DNA from: Microglena sp. YARC
Taxonomy: Eukaryota > Chlorophyta > Chlorophyceae > Chlamydomonadales > Chlamydomonadaceae
NCBI GenBank assembly: GCA_022414725.1
Contig: CM039466.1
Location: 18,938,361 to 19,002,360, forward strand
Reading direction: 5' to 3'
DNA length: 64,000 nt
Below, in pieces: positions 43,069 to 54,325 of this stretch (its first letter is position 1; every line of letters begins with the position of its first letter). A model generated the notes under the pieces. The model was not told the DNA's origin, made no database searches, and saw nothing but the letters and a program-made list of their open reading frames with translations. The position numbers and the translations under genes are program-made.

Positions 43069-45520
43069 CCTTGTTCACAAACTTCTGAAAATTGACACAC
43101 ACGACAGGCACCCAGACTGGGACATTCAACCACCCTCAGCCTACATTATACAAACAGGCATCCTCACCACTCTGGATGACCAATCCACACACACACACAC
43201 CAACGTTTCATATCTTTATAACCCCACTGGTCACTGTCTTGGGCACATTCCCAACGACAGACTAACCTCTCTCAAACAAAACTATGACCACTTCAAAAAT
43301 CACCACCCTACCAAATGGAACCAACTGACCCAAGGAGGAACATACCACACTGACTTAGCTGCCCTCTTCACCAGATACAGAGCTGCTCCTGCTGCTACCA
43401 ACACTCTTTCTCCTTTTCTCTACCTAGCAGCAGCTGCTCTGGGCATTACTCACCATCGTACTTCTAACCCCCTTAGCTACGACCAAAGCCTCACCAGCTT
43501 CTCTTCTACCAGCCCTGCTGATCAGCTCTTTGGCTCCAACCAAGACCCCTTTCTTACCATCTGGACTGGGGGCTCACTGGTGGACATTCCTAACTCCACG
43601 ACACAAGCACACCAAGCTCTAAGGTGGGCCCTAGCCAGTGCTGACCATGCTGAAAATACTCTCAGCCCTACCTGCACCCTGATGCTCCTCCCTGACGACC
43701 TTGCTGCCCCTTACAAAACCCTCCTCCACCACTCCTGGATTCACTATATTGACTCCAGACCGCAGTCTGAATTTTATACTACCTCTGAAATTTGGCTTGG
43801 CAGCAAATCTCACACTCCACCCTCCACCCACAAACTACACCTCATCCTTATATGCAACCCCCACAGCCAAGATACCTATTTTCCTAAACTCCCAGATTTT
43901 ATTGACCAATGGACATACTACATGCAAAGCCTCTCCTCATCCTGGGAGCCCTCTACTATCACTCCACCTCCCACTCTTACCTTCTCTGACATTGTCATTA
44001 CTTACCCCCGGAAACTCAAATCTCTTGCCAAAAATCCTTGGCAAACTCCACTCCACCAACACCCTCCTCCCTCTCTTCTTACCACTACTCACCCTTGTCT
44101 TCACCTAGCTACCCCCTCCTCAAACCTCCAGGTCTACACAGATGGTAGCCTAATAAAAGGTAAACCAGGGCACCCTAGTAAAATAGGTGCTGCAGTATAT
44201 GTCCCGGCTGCAGGACAAAGCTACACCATCAACCCTGGGGGAATAGGGCCCACCAAAACTAACAACAGGGCAGAACTGGTAGCCATCCACCAAGCCCTTC
44301 TCAACATTGACTACGACAAATCCCTTACACTCCATACAGACAGCCTCTGCTCTCTTCAACTTATTAAAAAAATGATTCATGACCCCACCACAACAACCCG
44401 TTCCATTCATACTGAACTTCTGCAATCAATTCAAAAACACCACATTCAACGCATCCTGCATGGCTCACACACCACTCTTTGTAAAGTCCGTTCCCACACA
44501 GGTATCCTTGGAAATGACAGGGCAGACATTCTGGCACGCAAGGCAGCTGAGCACCCTGCCTCCACCAATTTTACTGACAACACTGGGGAAATCCCCCGCC
44601 ACAATGTCTACTGGCCCACAGTTCAACCTCCTCGCACACCCATGGGAGATATTCCCCCACGCATCCTAGCACCTAACCTTACACAAGGTATCACCTCTAA
44701 CCTGCCCACTAGCTGCCACCTTGGCCAACACCCTCTTAAAGGGATTTATGCAACCACCTGGGCTGATAACACTCCCCACCAACTTCCTCATGCAAGTAAC
44801 AAATTTTGGACCTCAACCCTTATCCAACATAAAACTAAATTCCACATCCTTAAAGCCCGCTGGGGTAGACTGTGGAACCGTAAACTTGCATTCCGCTGGA
44901 AACTCCCTTATATTACAAGCACTCACCCACCCACGAACTCCCTATGCCCCATTTGCCACACCTGTGAGGACGGAGCGGGCCACATCCTGGCGGGCTGCAC
45001 ACACCGGACTTTCAAGGGGCTCTATATCAAGAGACATGACGCCGCAGTGCGACTCATCCACAAGGCCATTTGCACCGGAGCCCTGGGATCCCGCAGAATG
45101 ATCATGGACGCTGGCAAGGAAGAGGAACTCCCCAGGGGGGTCCTGGGCAAACGTCTCCCTGACTGGTTACGCCCCTCCACTATTACTGTAGCGGACTGGA
45201 AGAGAATGAGACCTGATCTTGCCGTCCTACCTGACATAGACTCTCCTACCTGTATGTCTGATAAAGAACTCTGGGTTCTTGAGATTGGATACTGCTCTGA
45301 TACCAACCATGCTACTAAGTTTATCACTAAACACGCCCAGCATGTTGAATTAGTAAATGGCCTTAGATCGGCTGGATACCTCGTTCACTATGAAGTTATC
45401 ACCGTTGGAACAACTGGTACTATTCCAACCTCTTTTTTTTACTTCTATGACCACTCTTGGACTTCAGAGATCATGTGCCCTCAAACTGGCGGACACAGTC
45501 CACTCCCACACCATCCCTAG
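43069..45520 (+). CDS. LINE el2 polyprotein, piece 3: PCIF1-like segment, RNase H, CCHC, C-terminal endonuclease-like domain
   Basis: The open frame is 42833-45520 (895 codons); its first 79 codons are retroposon. Residues 150-345 resemble PCIF1-family m6A methyltransferases: FTRYRAA, LGITHHRTSNPLS (211-215), DQLFGSN (233-236), GSLVDIPNS (247-255), LMLLPDD. The family's NPPF active-site motif is replaced by IPNS, so catalysis is doubtful. RNase H: D437 (YTDGS), E481, D503, H555, D562. CCHC knuckle: C705, C708, H717, C722. C-terminal RPDLAVLPD (D795), LEIGYCSD (E817) and a Gly-rich VGTTGTI fit a PD-(D/E)XK-like restriction-type endonuclease, less surely. The end is shifted by a T-run near 45431. 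Confidence 0.75.
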
Positions 45521-45760
45521 CTTTCAGAGTATTTTACAGTGCAGACGTTTTATGGAAGCACACCCCGGTCGATACCCGGGGACTAGCACACAGACCGTCC
45601 CCCCTCTCAGGTTTTGTCTTGCCAGCTGCATTGTGTCGGTGCTTCCCAACCGGGGTGAAAAACCCCCGTATTAAGCTGCACTGGCATGATGTGGCTACGG
45701 TGCCTGCCGGTCAGGCATCGGTGGTAATTCTTTTACTGAGATGGCCCTACGGTGACTATG
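45521..45760 (+). other. LINE el2 3' end with stem-loops
   Basis: Untranslated or frameshifted tail. Hairpin TGCCTG-CCGGT-CAGGCA at 45701-45717 and CGGGG/CCCCG near 45651-45668. The same hairpins are in el1 near 37940-37956 and 37890-37907. No poly-A or simple tail before the junction. 3' stem-loops in many LINEs are recognised by their RT; whether these are is inference. Confidence 0.55.
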
Positions 45761-45956
45761 TTAAACATGTGCTCAAGGTGTTAATTATAACATGGTTGGT
45801 AATTGTTAACACGCCTAGTTAAACAAAGTGTGATCTATTAACGACCTCCGAAAGAAAAACTTGCATGGGGTAGTTAAACACACTTTACACCTAGCTGAAA
45901 ATGTGGACACCTGTCTAGCAGGATTTAAGTACCGGTAGGGATGGATGCAGGATGCA

Positions 45957-46308
45957 GCCCACTCCAAAATATACCAGTTTGCTGCCTACTTTGACTTCTT
46001 CTATGCTTCATTTTGTTTGGGATTGGCATATCATATGATGTCGGCCAAAAGCAAGTATGATATCATATGATATCATACGCATTGCATCATATGATATTGT
46101 TTTTAAATGGTAACTTTATCCTAGTCAGACTGCCGGCATTATATGATATCATATGATGACATGATATCATATGCTGGCATATCGCCGTTCCCTAATTTCG
46201 GTATTGATCAATATGGTGGACCATGACAAGCTGCTTCAAACTAAGTTTGACCTAGGAATCCCAGTAGATATCATTGAAACGGTAACCATAATTTACCACG
46301 AGCCGAGT
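45957..46308 (+). pseudogene. RT fossil (right of el2)
   Basis: Same fossil and insert as in U1. Confidence 0.65.
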
Positions 46309-46470
46309 AACGGTAGGGATGGATATCATAAATACCGAAGATTGTTTACATAAATACAGTATCTGTTTATATATGTCGAGTGTTTATATTAGAAATACCA
46401 AAGAAGGTTTACAGGAATATCAAGGATGGATGCTGTAACAAAAAGAATGGAGGTGTTTTACATATTTATA

Positions 46471-46665
46471 AACCCCCGTTCAACGAATGGCACAATGGTT
46501 GAGCCCTTTGAACGACCAAGGTGCTGGGTTCGAATCCCCACGTGTGTGTGTGCCTTAGTGTTTGCGGTCGCTGTCAACTGCCATGGTAGCTTTGTCCAGG
46601 TAAGGTAGCTGCCCGTTCCCTACCGCCGTAAGACAGGGCTCCCTTAATACCACGCCCCACCAGGC
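46471..46665 (+). mobile_element. SINE-b (right of el2)
   Basis: Same element with an intact A and B box and an extra C at its 5' end. In U3, in the 712-bp piece and in U4 this position is occupied by the LINE 5' junction instead. Confidence 0.75.
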
Positions 46666-46743
46666 ATTAGCATTACAGAATTATCGAGGATGGGTATTAA
46701 AAACACTTCAGATGGTTTACAGAATTATCGAGGGTGGATATCA

Positions 46744-47041
46744 GGTGGACAAGCATTGGTGTACAAGCGACAAGTGTTGAGGGTAAATGCTAGGGGGGGG
46801 ACACTGGTGGACAAGCATTGGTGAACAGCGACAAGTGTTGAGAGCAAATGCTAGTGGGGACATTGGTTGATACGCATTGGTGAACAAGCGACAAGTGATA
46901 AGGGCAAATGTTAGGGGGGACCTTTGTGAACAAGAATTGGTGAACAAGGGACAGGTGTTGAGAGCAAATGCTAATAGGGGGGACATTGGTGAACAAGCAT
47001 TGGTGAACAAGGGACACATGTGGAGGGTAAATGCTAGGGGG
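46744..47041 (+). repeat. G-rich minisatellite (U4)
   Basis: Same array, but the monomer with the long poly-G tract is deleted. The longest remaining G run is 8. Confidence 0.9.
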
Positions 47042-47287
47042 TTCCACTGTTAGTTGATTTCAATGATGCGATGCGATCTCGACACTTTTATCGGTCTAGG
47101 GACAGCGTCAGCGCCAAGTCAGACTCCGAAAGAAGATTCGAGAAACAATACAAGCAGTACATGCCAGGCTGGATTTTGGAACGTCGACAGCCTAACGTCG
47201 ACCCTAACGTCGCATCGACCGGCCGAACACAGGCAGCGGGTGAGCGGGCCATAGTGATTCAAATAGTGTGAAATTACCCCTTTGTAT

Positions 47288-47387
47288 AATTAAATCATCA
47301 TCTCAGGTGGGATGATAATTTAATTGTCCGATTATTATCGCATTTTGAGATAGATGTGAGCGGTTGGTGGCCTGGAACCGCTCACAT
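47288..47387. repeat. Paired hairpins (U4)
   Basis: Copies at 47288-47325 and 47354-47387. Confidence 0.85.
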
Positions 47388-48098
47388 TTTAATACATGAG
47401 CGCCTCCCGACCTTAAAGAAATTACAATCTTGCTATTTCCAGATTTTGGGCACGTGGCTCCAGAGCATTGCTATGTGAGGGTAGGGGATGAAAAATTTCC
47501 CTTAAAAATAAACCTGTGCAGACAGTGAACATATTTAATTGCAAGCCCATATTAAAGCGGTTACATGTTAAAACATATTATTGGCCTTGATTGGCGGTTC
47601 CATTTAAAATTCAATATCCCATAATCATACATTGATCCTTGGGCCTAGTCATAAACAATACCCAGGGCATGTGATTAAATAATATCCTGGGCCTGGGCAT
47701 ACTGAATGATCACACTGGGCATAGATTGATAAGTTGTACACCCAACCATGGGATTGCATCCCATATGTACTGCAGACAACAATCGTTTTACCGACTGTAG
47801 TACATGATTGCACGATGTACTCCACAGTTTACCCAGGTTTGTTCTATCAGCAGGTATCCAGAGGGGGCCCTTGGACAACACAACACAAGCTGGTTCATTG
47901 CACTGGCTTTTCTGAATGCAAATAACCAGCATGTCCGCCCTTATCAACCTGAGGTGACCAGCCCATGGCGAGCGGGTTCATGCGCAGGTGGCGTGGGCCT
48001 GAGGCCTCAGTCGACGCCGCTAAAATAAAATAAGCCGCTACTTCGTCCCTCCACTCCCTCGGCAGATATCCATTGTGCATTATCTTGGGAAATTAATT

Positions 48099-48255
48099 GG
48101 CAGCATTACAAAAAGTAACGGGTTCGAATCCCTACGGGTGCGCTGTAGTGTTGGCTGTGGCTGTCAACTGCCATGGTAGGACTGTCCGGGTAAAGTAGCA
48201 GCCCGTTCTCTACTGCCATAAGACAGGGCTCTATTAATACCACACCCCAACAGGC
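48099..48255 (+). mobile_element. SINE-a (U4)
   Basis: Same 157-bp element. This copy has the consensus B box GGTTCGAATCC, whereas the other units read GAGTTCGAATCC. Confidence 0.7.
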
Positions 48256-48689
48256 TTTGATTGATTTTCATGGCAGTGGTGCATGCCGGTACCAGGGTAC
48301 TTCAGGGCTGTGTCACAGATCAGAATGAATAAAGAAATAGTAGACCTTATTAGGAGGTGAGAGGTTGTAAGGGCCAGCCCATTTGCTTGCACTGGGGCCA
48401 ACCACCAGCTCATCAGAATGATGCAGTACAATCCGGGGCAGGGTACTTCAGAAGGACCCCCCGCTCTGCTGCCTGAGATGCAACCAATTGTATAGCCTGC
48501 GTTCTGCGACGCAACGGACCCTTCCTTTAGGGTTTAGGGTTTTCTTTCCTTTAAAACAACCCTGTGCACTACTGCCTACATGCATTAGTTGCATTGGGCT
48601 TGAAAAGCCTCGTGGAGATCATTTGAGCCTTCCCGCCGCAAGAGGCCTTGCGACAACCCAACGGCTGTGTGCACCCTGTGCAGGTTCTT

Positions 48690-49425
48690 AAACAGGTGTT
48701 GAGGGTGATATACACCTGTTCAATTACTACACTGTTAACCAAGGATGTACACAAACAGTTGTTCAGGGTGATGAACACCTGTTCAACAACTACTCTGTTG
48801 ACCAATGATGTACATAAAAAGGTGTTGAGGGTGATAAACACCTGTTCAACAACTACTATGTTAACCAATTATGTACAGAAACAGGTGTTGAGGGTGATGA
48901 ACACCTGTTCAACAACTACACTGTTAACCAAGGATGTACAGAAACAAGTGTCGAGGGTGATAAACACCTGTTCAACAACTACACTGTTAACCAATGATGT
49001 ACAGAAACAGGTGTTCAGGGCGATGAACACCTGTTCAACAACTACTCTGTTGACCAATGATGTACATAAACAGGTGTTGAGCGAGGGTGATAAACACCTG
49101 TTCAACAACTTCACTGTTAACCAATTATGTACGTAGACAGGTGTTCAGGGTGATGATCACCTGGTCAACAACTACACTGTTGAACAATGATGTACATAAA
49201 CAGGTGTTCAGGGTGATATACACCTGTTCGACAACTACACTGTTAACCAATGCTGTACATAAACAGGTGTTGAGGGTGATGATCACCTGTTCAACAACTA
49301 CACTGTTGAACAATGATGTACATAAACAGGTGTTCAGGGTGATATAAACCTGTTCAACAACTACACTGTTAACTAATGATGTACATAAACAGGTGTTGAG
49401 GGTGATAAACACCTGTTCAACAACC
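48690..49425 (+). repeat. 63-bp hairpin minisatellite, short form (U4)
   Basis: Same 736-bp short form as U3. Confidence 0.95.
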
Positions 49426-51860
49426 TGGTGCTGGCAGCCGTAGGGTAATGTGCTCTTGAGCTTGACAAGCAACTCGGTTACATAGCTCCAGCTTCTATGG
49501 CTGCTCACCGTCTTCGGCAGTGACATCGGCGTTCAGACCATGGGGGCGAGGAGCCTACTATTCCTCCTGGGACTTATTTTTGATTGAAAGACCATGCCCC
49601 TGCAGTCTCGTGACCGTGGAAGGCGACCTGATCCTGGTCCTGGTCGAAGCGACCTGGCCATGGTCGAAGCTTTCTTTCTAGGATTACCTCGAGAGTTCAT
49701 CATAACTCGCTGATCAGCAATAACCTGTCTTCTCGAAGCTCGCCAAGATCATAAACGAACCGGCTGGAGAGCTCCAGCCAGATATTTTCGCATCGCCCTC
49801 GTTCGAGAATACCTGACGATTTATATAGCTTGCATTAATGCACAAGTAGCACGGCTTCGGTGCAAGGTTCGAGATAATACTAAACATGGTCTCACGGGGT
49901 CGCGGGCCACATGCATGCGTACTGAGATGTAATACAAAACGTCCGAGCTTGATCCAAGCCTTACCGGGTTAACCACTGACGTTATATCACTGAACCGAAC
50001 GCATTGTATGGGATGTTCAGGCTTGCTGAGCGTAGGATCCGCCAACATCGGGTTAGTAGCTGTGGGCAGCTACGAAGTTTGAGACCGACGCGCCACCGTG
50101 CTCTCCTATATAAGCCTATCGAGCCTTTATTTATACTCTGCAGATGATGATGATGAAGATGATGATGATGGCCTGGTACTGACGATGCTGGTGCTACTAA
50201 TAGTAATTGGTGTTGAGTGTGGGCCAAGGTGGGGGTAACCTAAAAAGCTGCCGAGGGGTGACCCAAACAGCGTATCTGAGCCAGATAATCCCACATGCCC
50301 CCCACTCCCCCCCACATGCTAACCGCATGCAAAATACCCTATAACGTCAGCGCAGGCCGACCGAGCGTGCGGGGTTCAGGGCTTACCTGGCAATGGTTCC
50401 GCTTATCTGGTAAGCATTTTCCTGCTGGTCTGGCACATGCACGGCAAGTTTCGATTACCAAAGTTCGGTGATCCCGACACCAGTCGGCAGTATGGTTACG
50501 CTTTCAATTGGCCTTGGAAGAGTGAGGCTGGTAGTGGCTCGCGAACGAGTTGGAGCGCCCACGCCCATTCATTAATCTTCCTTAATCACGCCGAATTGGC
50601 GTACTGCTTTTCTTTTCTTTTCATTTAACTGCTGCTCGAACTGTTCTGTCTAGATGAAGTATTGGCCGAGGACGTTGGCAAGGCCATGCGCTTAACAGAA
50701 AGCCAAAATGTTACTCAGTGACTTCGACCGAGTTCATTTATTAGGGTATACAATTGCTCACCAAGGCCTCACAATGAGGGCACGTATACCCCCGTTCGCG
50801 ACCTCCTCTGGTTCCGAGCGTCCACCCCTTTCAAATCTATGAAAGGCAGCTACAAGCTCTACTCCTTGGCCAATGATCCTGCTATCTAGCGTTCTGAATA
50901 GTTTCGCATGCGGCTCAAGACCACCCTGGAAAATTTCGTGCCGAATATTGGAGATTTCTCAGACTGGGTGTCCAGGCCACCCATTTGACGGTGGGGGCAG
51001 CCTGTTATCCTAAATATGCTTCAGATAGCTTGCGAAGCAAAAAAAACTGAGCGCGCATGGGGCCCGAACAAGAAAAGAAGAATCTGAGATGACATAACAT
51101 CCTGACATGACATTACACGCGGATGCTGTACTGCCAGGTCTGGAGATATTGCCGTGCACATGTTCACCTCAACCGTCAACTGCTGATCTGGCACATGTCC
51201 ACCTCAACCAAAATTTCCAACCTCGACTCTGTCATCTCCCCCGTCAAATTCGAAGTCGCATAATTATCACGTTTCCCCTTTATGATGAAATGCAGAAAAA
51301 ACAATGCAGCCGCCTTCACTAAACTACGCAGAACAATCGAGTGCGTGATGAAATAAGATGTATGGAGTTTCCTTCACCCATTTAATCTGTCCAGCGCAAA
51401 CATCCCGGTACACAGATCTCATCTGAACCAGGATTGCGTCGTAGACGCAATGTCGAAGGGTTTATTGCGTCGCAGACGTAGCTTCAGTGGGTTGGTTGTG
51501 TCACAGGACGCAGGCTATGGGTCGGTTGCGGGTCGGTTGCGTCTCAGGAGTCAGGACGCAGGCTGTGCTGGTTTGGTTGCGTCTCTGGATGCAGGGTATG
51601 GAATGGTTAGCGTCTCATGACGCAGAGCTGGGGGGTCCTCCTGAACAACCCTGACTATGAAATGTTAAACATGTGCTCAAGGTGTTAATTATAACATGGT
51701 TGGTAATTGTTAACACGCCTAGTTAAACTAAGAGTGATCTATTAACGACCTCCGAAAGAAAAACTTGCATGGGGTAGTTTAACACACTTTACACCTAGCT
51801 GAAAATGTGGACACCTGTCTAGCAGGATTTAAGTACCGGTAGGGATGGATGCAGGATGCA

Positions 51861-52212
51861 GCCCACTCCAAAATATACCAGTTTGCTGCCTACTTTGACT
51901 TCTTCTCTGCTTCATTTTGTTTGGGATTGGCATATCATATGATGTCGGCCAAAAGCAAGTATGATATCATATGATATCATACGCATTGCATCATATGATA
52001 TTGTTTTTAAATGGTAACTTTATCCTAGTCAGACTGCCGGCATTATATGATATCATATGATGACATGATATCATATGCTGGCATATCGCCGTTCCCTAAT
52101 TTCGGTATTGATCAATATGGTGGACCATGACAAGCTGCTTCAAACTAAGTTTGACCTAGGAATCCCAGTAGATATCATTGAAACGGTAACCATAATTTAC
52201 CACGAGCCGAGT
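51861..52212 (+). pseudogene. RT fossil (U4)
   Basis: Same fossil and insert as in U1. Confidence 0.65.
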
Positions 52213-52283
52213 AACGGTAGGGATGGATATCATAAATACCGAAGATTGTTTACATAAATACAGTATCTGTTTATATATGTCGA

Positions 52284-53951
52284 GTGTTTATATTAGAAAT
52301 ACCAAAGAAGGTTTACAGGAATATCAAGGATGGATGCTGTAACAAAAAGAATGGAGGTGTTTTACATATTTATCAACCCCCTCCTCTCAAGCAACAAGAC
52401 ATGGCCAAAGCTAAAGAAGCCATCTCTAATCAATTTCTCCATCAATTCCAGCACAGCCACATTAACATAGATAAAGCCTGGACTATAGCACAAACTTTAA
52501 TGGGAGAAGATAAAACATCTGCACACATTCAATCTATTAGACAAGAACTCAAAGCCACCATACCAGAAGACCTTAACAGCATGACAAATCATCTCATGGT
52601 CACTCTTCACCAAGCTCTCTCCATCATGACTGACACCTGCCCTACCAAGCCTAGTACACCAGGCACCTTCCTGCCAAGACAAACTGCCCAAACCTACAGA
52701 AGACTTAACTACCATATTAAACACATTAAAGCACTCCGAACAGCTTCCAACCACCTTGACCAACAACAATACATGGGACTTAGAAGCACACCTCACACGG
52801 CAGGCACATACTCACTTACTTTTACTCACTTATCTTTTATCTACTTGGGATCCCTCTTTGTGGATGGTGACTCAAGCAATCGTGCAAAAGCTGCTTTTTC
52901 TAGGATGCTCACTAAGGCCCAAAAGGCACACCACATGCTTCGTAGGCGATGCCATACTATGGAGATATACAATATTGATATTCTCACCCACCTGTTTGAT
53001 TCTCTTGTACAACCTATCCTGAATTTTGGCTGTGAGGTGTGGGCTCCTTCTATTCTGAACAACACACTTATCTCAAATGACCATGCTTGTGAGAAATGGC
53101 ATAGAGGTATACTTAAACAAATGTTGGGTGTTTGCCAATCTACTACATCTAATATTATCATGGAAGAGCTGGGTAGAACCCCGTTGTGTTTTGCTTGGCT
53201 TAAACAAGCTTTGCGCTTCTGGAACAAGACCATACATAAAGAACCTGAGGATCTCATTAGAATGGCTCTTGAGGAATCTTTTGACTCCAACACTGGCTGG
53301 GTTCATGACTTGCGTTGTGCTCTCCACAAGCTAGGATCCAGTAAAAACATCAACATTTTGGAGGCTGTCGATGTCGAAGGTATTATGTCTGAAGTTTTTG
53401 AGTCATGGAGGTTTAAGTACCCAAGTGACACCAATGCAGTTAGAGACATCCCTGATGAGAGAAGGGTTGGCTTTAAACGCCTCCGATACCAAAAATGGTT
53501 CGCAGCCAACAGCAATGATGAGAATGGCTTGATTCCCTTTACATCCGCCTTACATAAGCAGGATCAGATTCGTTCTATAGCACAGTTTAGAATGGGTTCC
53601 CATTGGCTGAACACAGAAAGAATGAGGGTGGTGGATAGAGCACACATCCCTCGCTCAATGAGACACTGTCAAATGTGTGGGTTCCAAAAAACTGAGGATG
53701 AAATGCATATGTTTGAGTGCCCTTTTTATAATGATATTCGCCTCCGCTACCAGAATCTGTTTACAGATATTTATAGGCATGTCCATGAGGATACCGACTT
53801 AACCGTATGGAATGTGGAATTCTGCGATTCCACATTCAGAACCTTTATGAATGGAAATGGCACTAAGTCTTTTTGGAGCAACCTAGCCGACTATCTTTCT
53901 ACTTGTAGAAGAGCAAGACAGGAAGCCCTGGACTGCTTAGTGGCACCGTAA
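52284..53951 (+). CDS. Chimeric 555-codon frame: array + LINE el3 linker + LINE-X
   Basis: Residues 1-31 are macrosatellite sequence, about 32-178 the el3 linker, and 179-555 the C-terminus of LINE-X. The last part has the RT thumb motif FIYLGSLF, a long helical stretch, and a zinc-knuckle-like CQMC-x8-EMHMFEC near residue 474. The join is in frame by chance of insertion. It is unlikely to be a working protein: it lacks RT catalytic motifs and a promoter is not evident. Confidence 0.6.
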   Translation: MFILEIPKKVYRNIKDGCCNKKNGGVLHIYQPPPLKQQDMAKAKEAISNQFLHQFQHSHINIDKAWTIAQTLMGEDKTSAHIQSIRQELKATIPEDLNSMTNHLMVTLHQALSIMTDTCPTKPSTPGTFLPRQTAQTYRRLNYHIKHIKALRTASNHLDQQQYMGLRSTPHTAGTYSLTFTHLSFIYLGSLFVDGDSSNRAKAAFSRMLTKAQKAHHMLRRRCHTMEIYNIDILTHLFDSLVQPILNFGCEVWAPSILNNTLISNDHACEKWHRGILKQMLGVCQSTTSNIIMEELGRTPLCFAWLKQALRFWNKTIHKEPEDLIRMALEESFDSNTGWVHDLRCALHKLGSSKNINILEAVDVEGIMSEVFESWRFKYPSDTNAVRDIPDERRVGFKRLRYQKWFAANSNDENGLIPFTSALHKQDQIRSIAQFRMGSHWLNTERMRVVDRAHIPRSMRHCQMCGFQKTEDEMHMFECPFYNDIRLRYQNLFTDIYRHVHEDTDLTVWNVEFCDSTFRTFMNGNGTKSFWSNLADYLSTCRRARQEALDCLVAP

Positions 53952-54218
53952 TTTATTATCCCTTTTTTTTCTTCTTGAGACTTCTCATTTGTTAGCTTCT
54001 TACCTCCGCCACTGTAAGTGGTTGAGATCTGGGTCCTGCTCTAAGGGGTTTAATACCTACGCCACCAAAACGGTGGTTGGGAGTTTGGTTTGTTTGTCCT
54101 CGACACACCCCTGATGTAATGGGGTTTTTTGCTTTGTGGATGCTTTTTCTTTTTGTTTAAAGCACAGAGTCTCATACACCCTCGCGGTGTCAAGTAGACT
54201 TTAACATGTAATGTAATG
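52819..54218 (+). mobile_element. LINE-X, 3' end of a different LINE inserted in el3
   Basis: 4-bp target duplication TTAC at 52815-52818 and 54219-54222. 5'-truncated: starts just before the YLG thumb motif. The coding part ends at 53951, followed by a 267-bp 3' UTR with a CCACC/GGTGG hairpin near 54062-54076 and a tail of ATGTA-type repeats (54206-54218). The protein is unlike the el1-el3 LINE. The clade is not certain. Confidence 0.8.
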
Positions 54219-54325
54219 TTACCACTAAAATTAAAATACAACAGCACTTTCAAAATTTACTCCTCTCTGACTATTGTCTCTCGTTAACTGCTGATATTAA
54301 ACAAAGTATTACAGAATTACGTCAC

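Larger units (their letters stand above)
38712..45760 (+). mobile_element. LINE copy el2 (5'-truncated, best preserved)
   Basis: About 7.05 kb between two identical array segments (38000-38711 and 45761 onward). The polyprotein is in three open pieces, interrupted by one frameshift and one retroposon. It has the same 5' and 3' junctions as el1. Order: linker, RT, spacer, PCIF1-like segment, RNase H, CCHC, possible restriction-like endonuclease. The upstream endonuclease (APE) expected of many LINEs is absent, being cut off at the 5' truncation. The RNase H plus possible restriction-like endonuclease is reminiscent of the algal Dualen/RandI clade; clade placement is an inference. Confidence 0.9.
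45761..46743 (+). repeat. Macrosatellite piece right of LINE el2
   Basis: It starts at the same TTAAACATGTGCTC position as the 712-bp piece but continues through SINE-b into the diverged 50-bp repeat. At 46743-46744 it jumps from ATATCAG to GTGGACAAG, losing the poly-G monomer found in U1-U3. Confidence 0.85.
46744..52376 (+). repeat. Macrosatellite unit U4, interrupted by LINE el3
   Basis: Full-order unit most similar in structure to U3 (short 63-bp array of 736 bp). Its GAT tract is 12 bp shorter. It ends at the same ATATTTATCAA junction, where LINE el3 begins. Confidence 0.9.
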
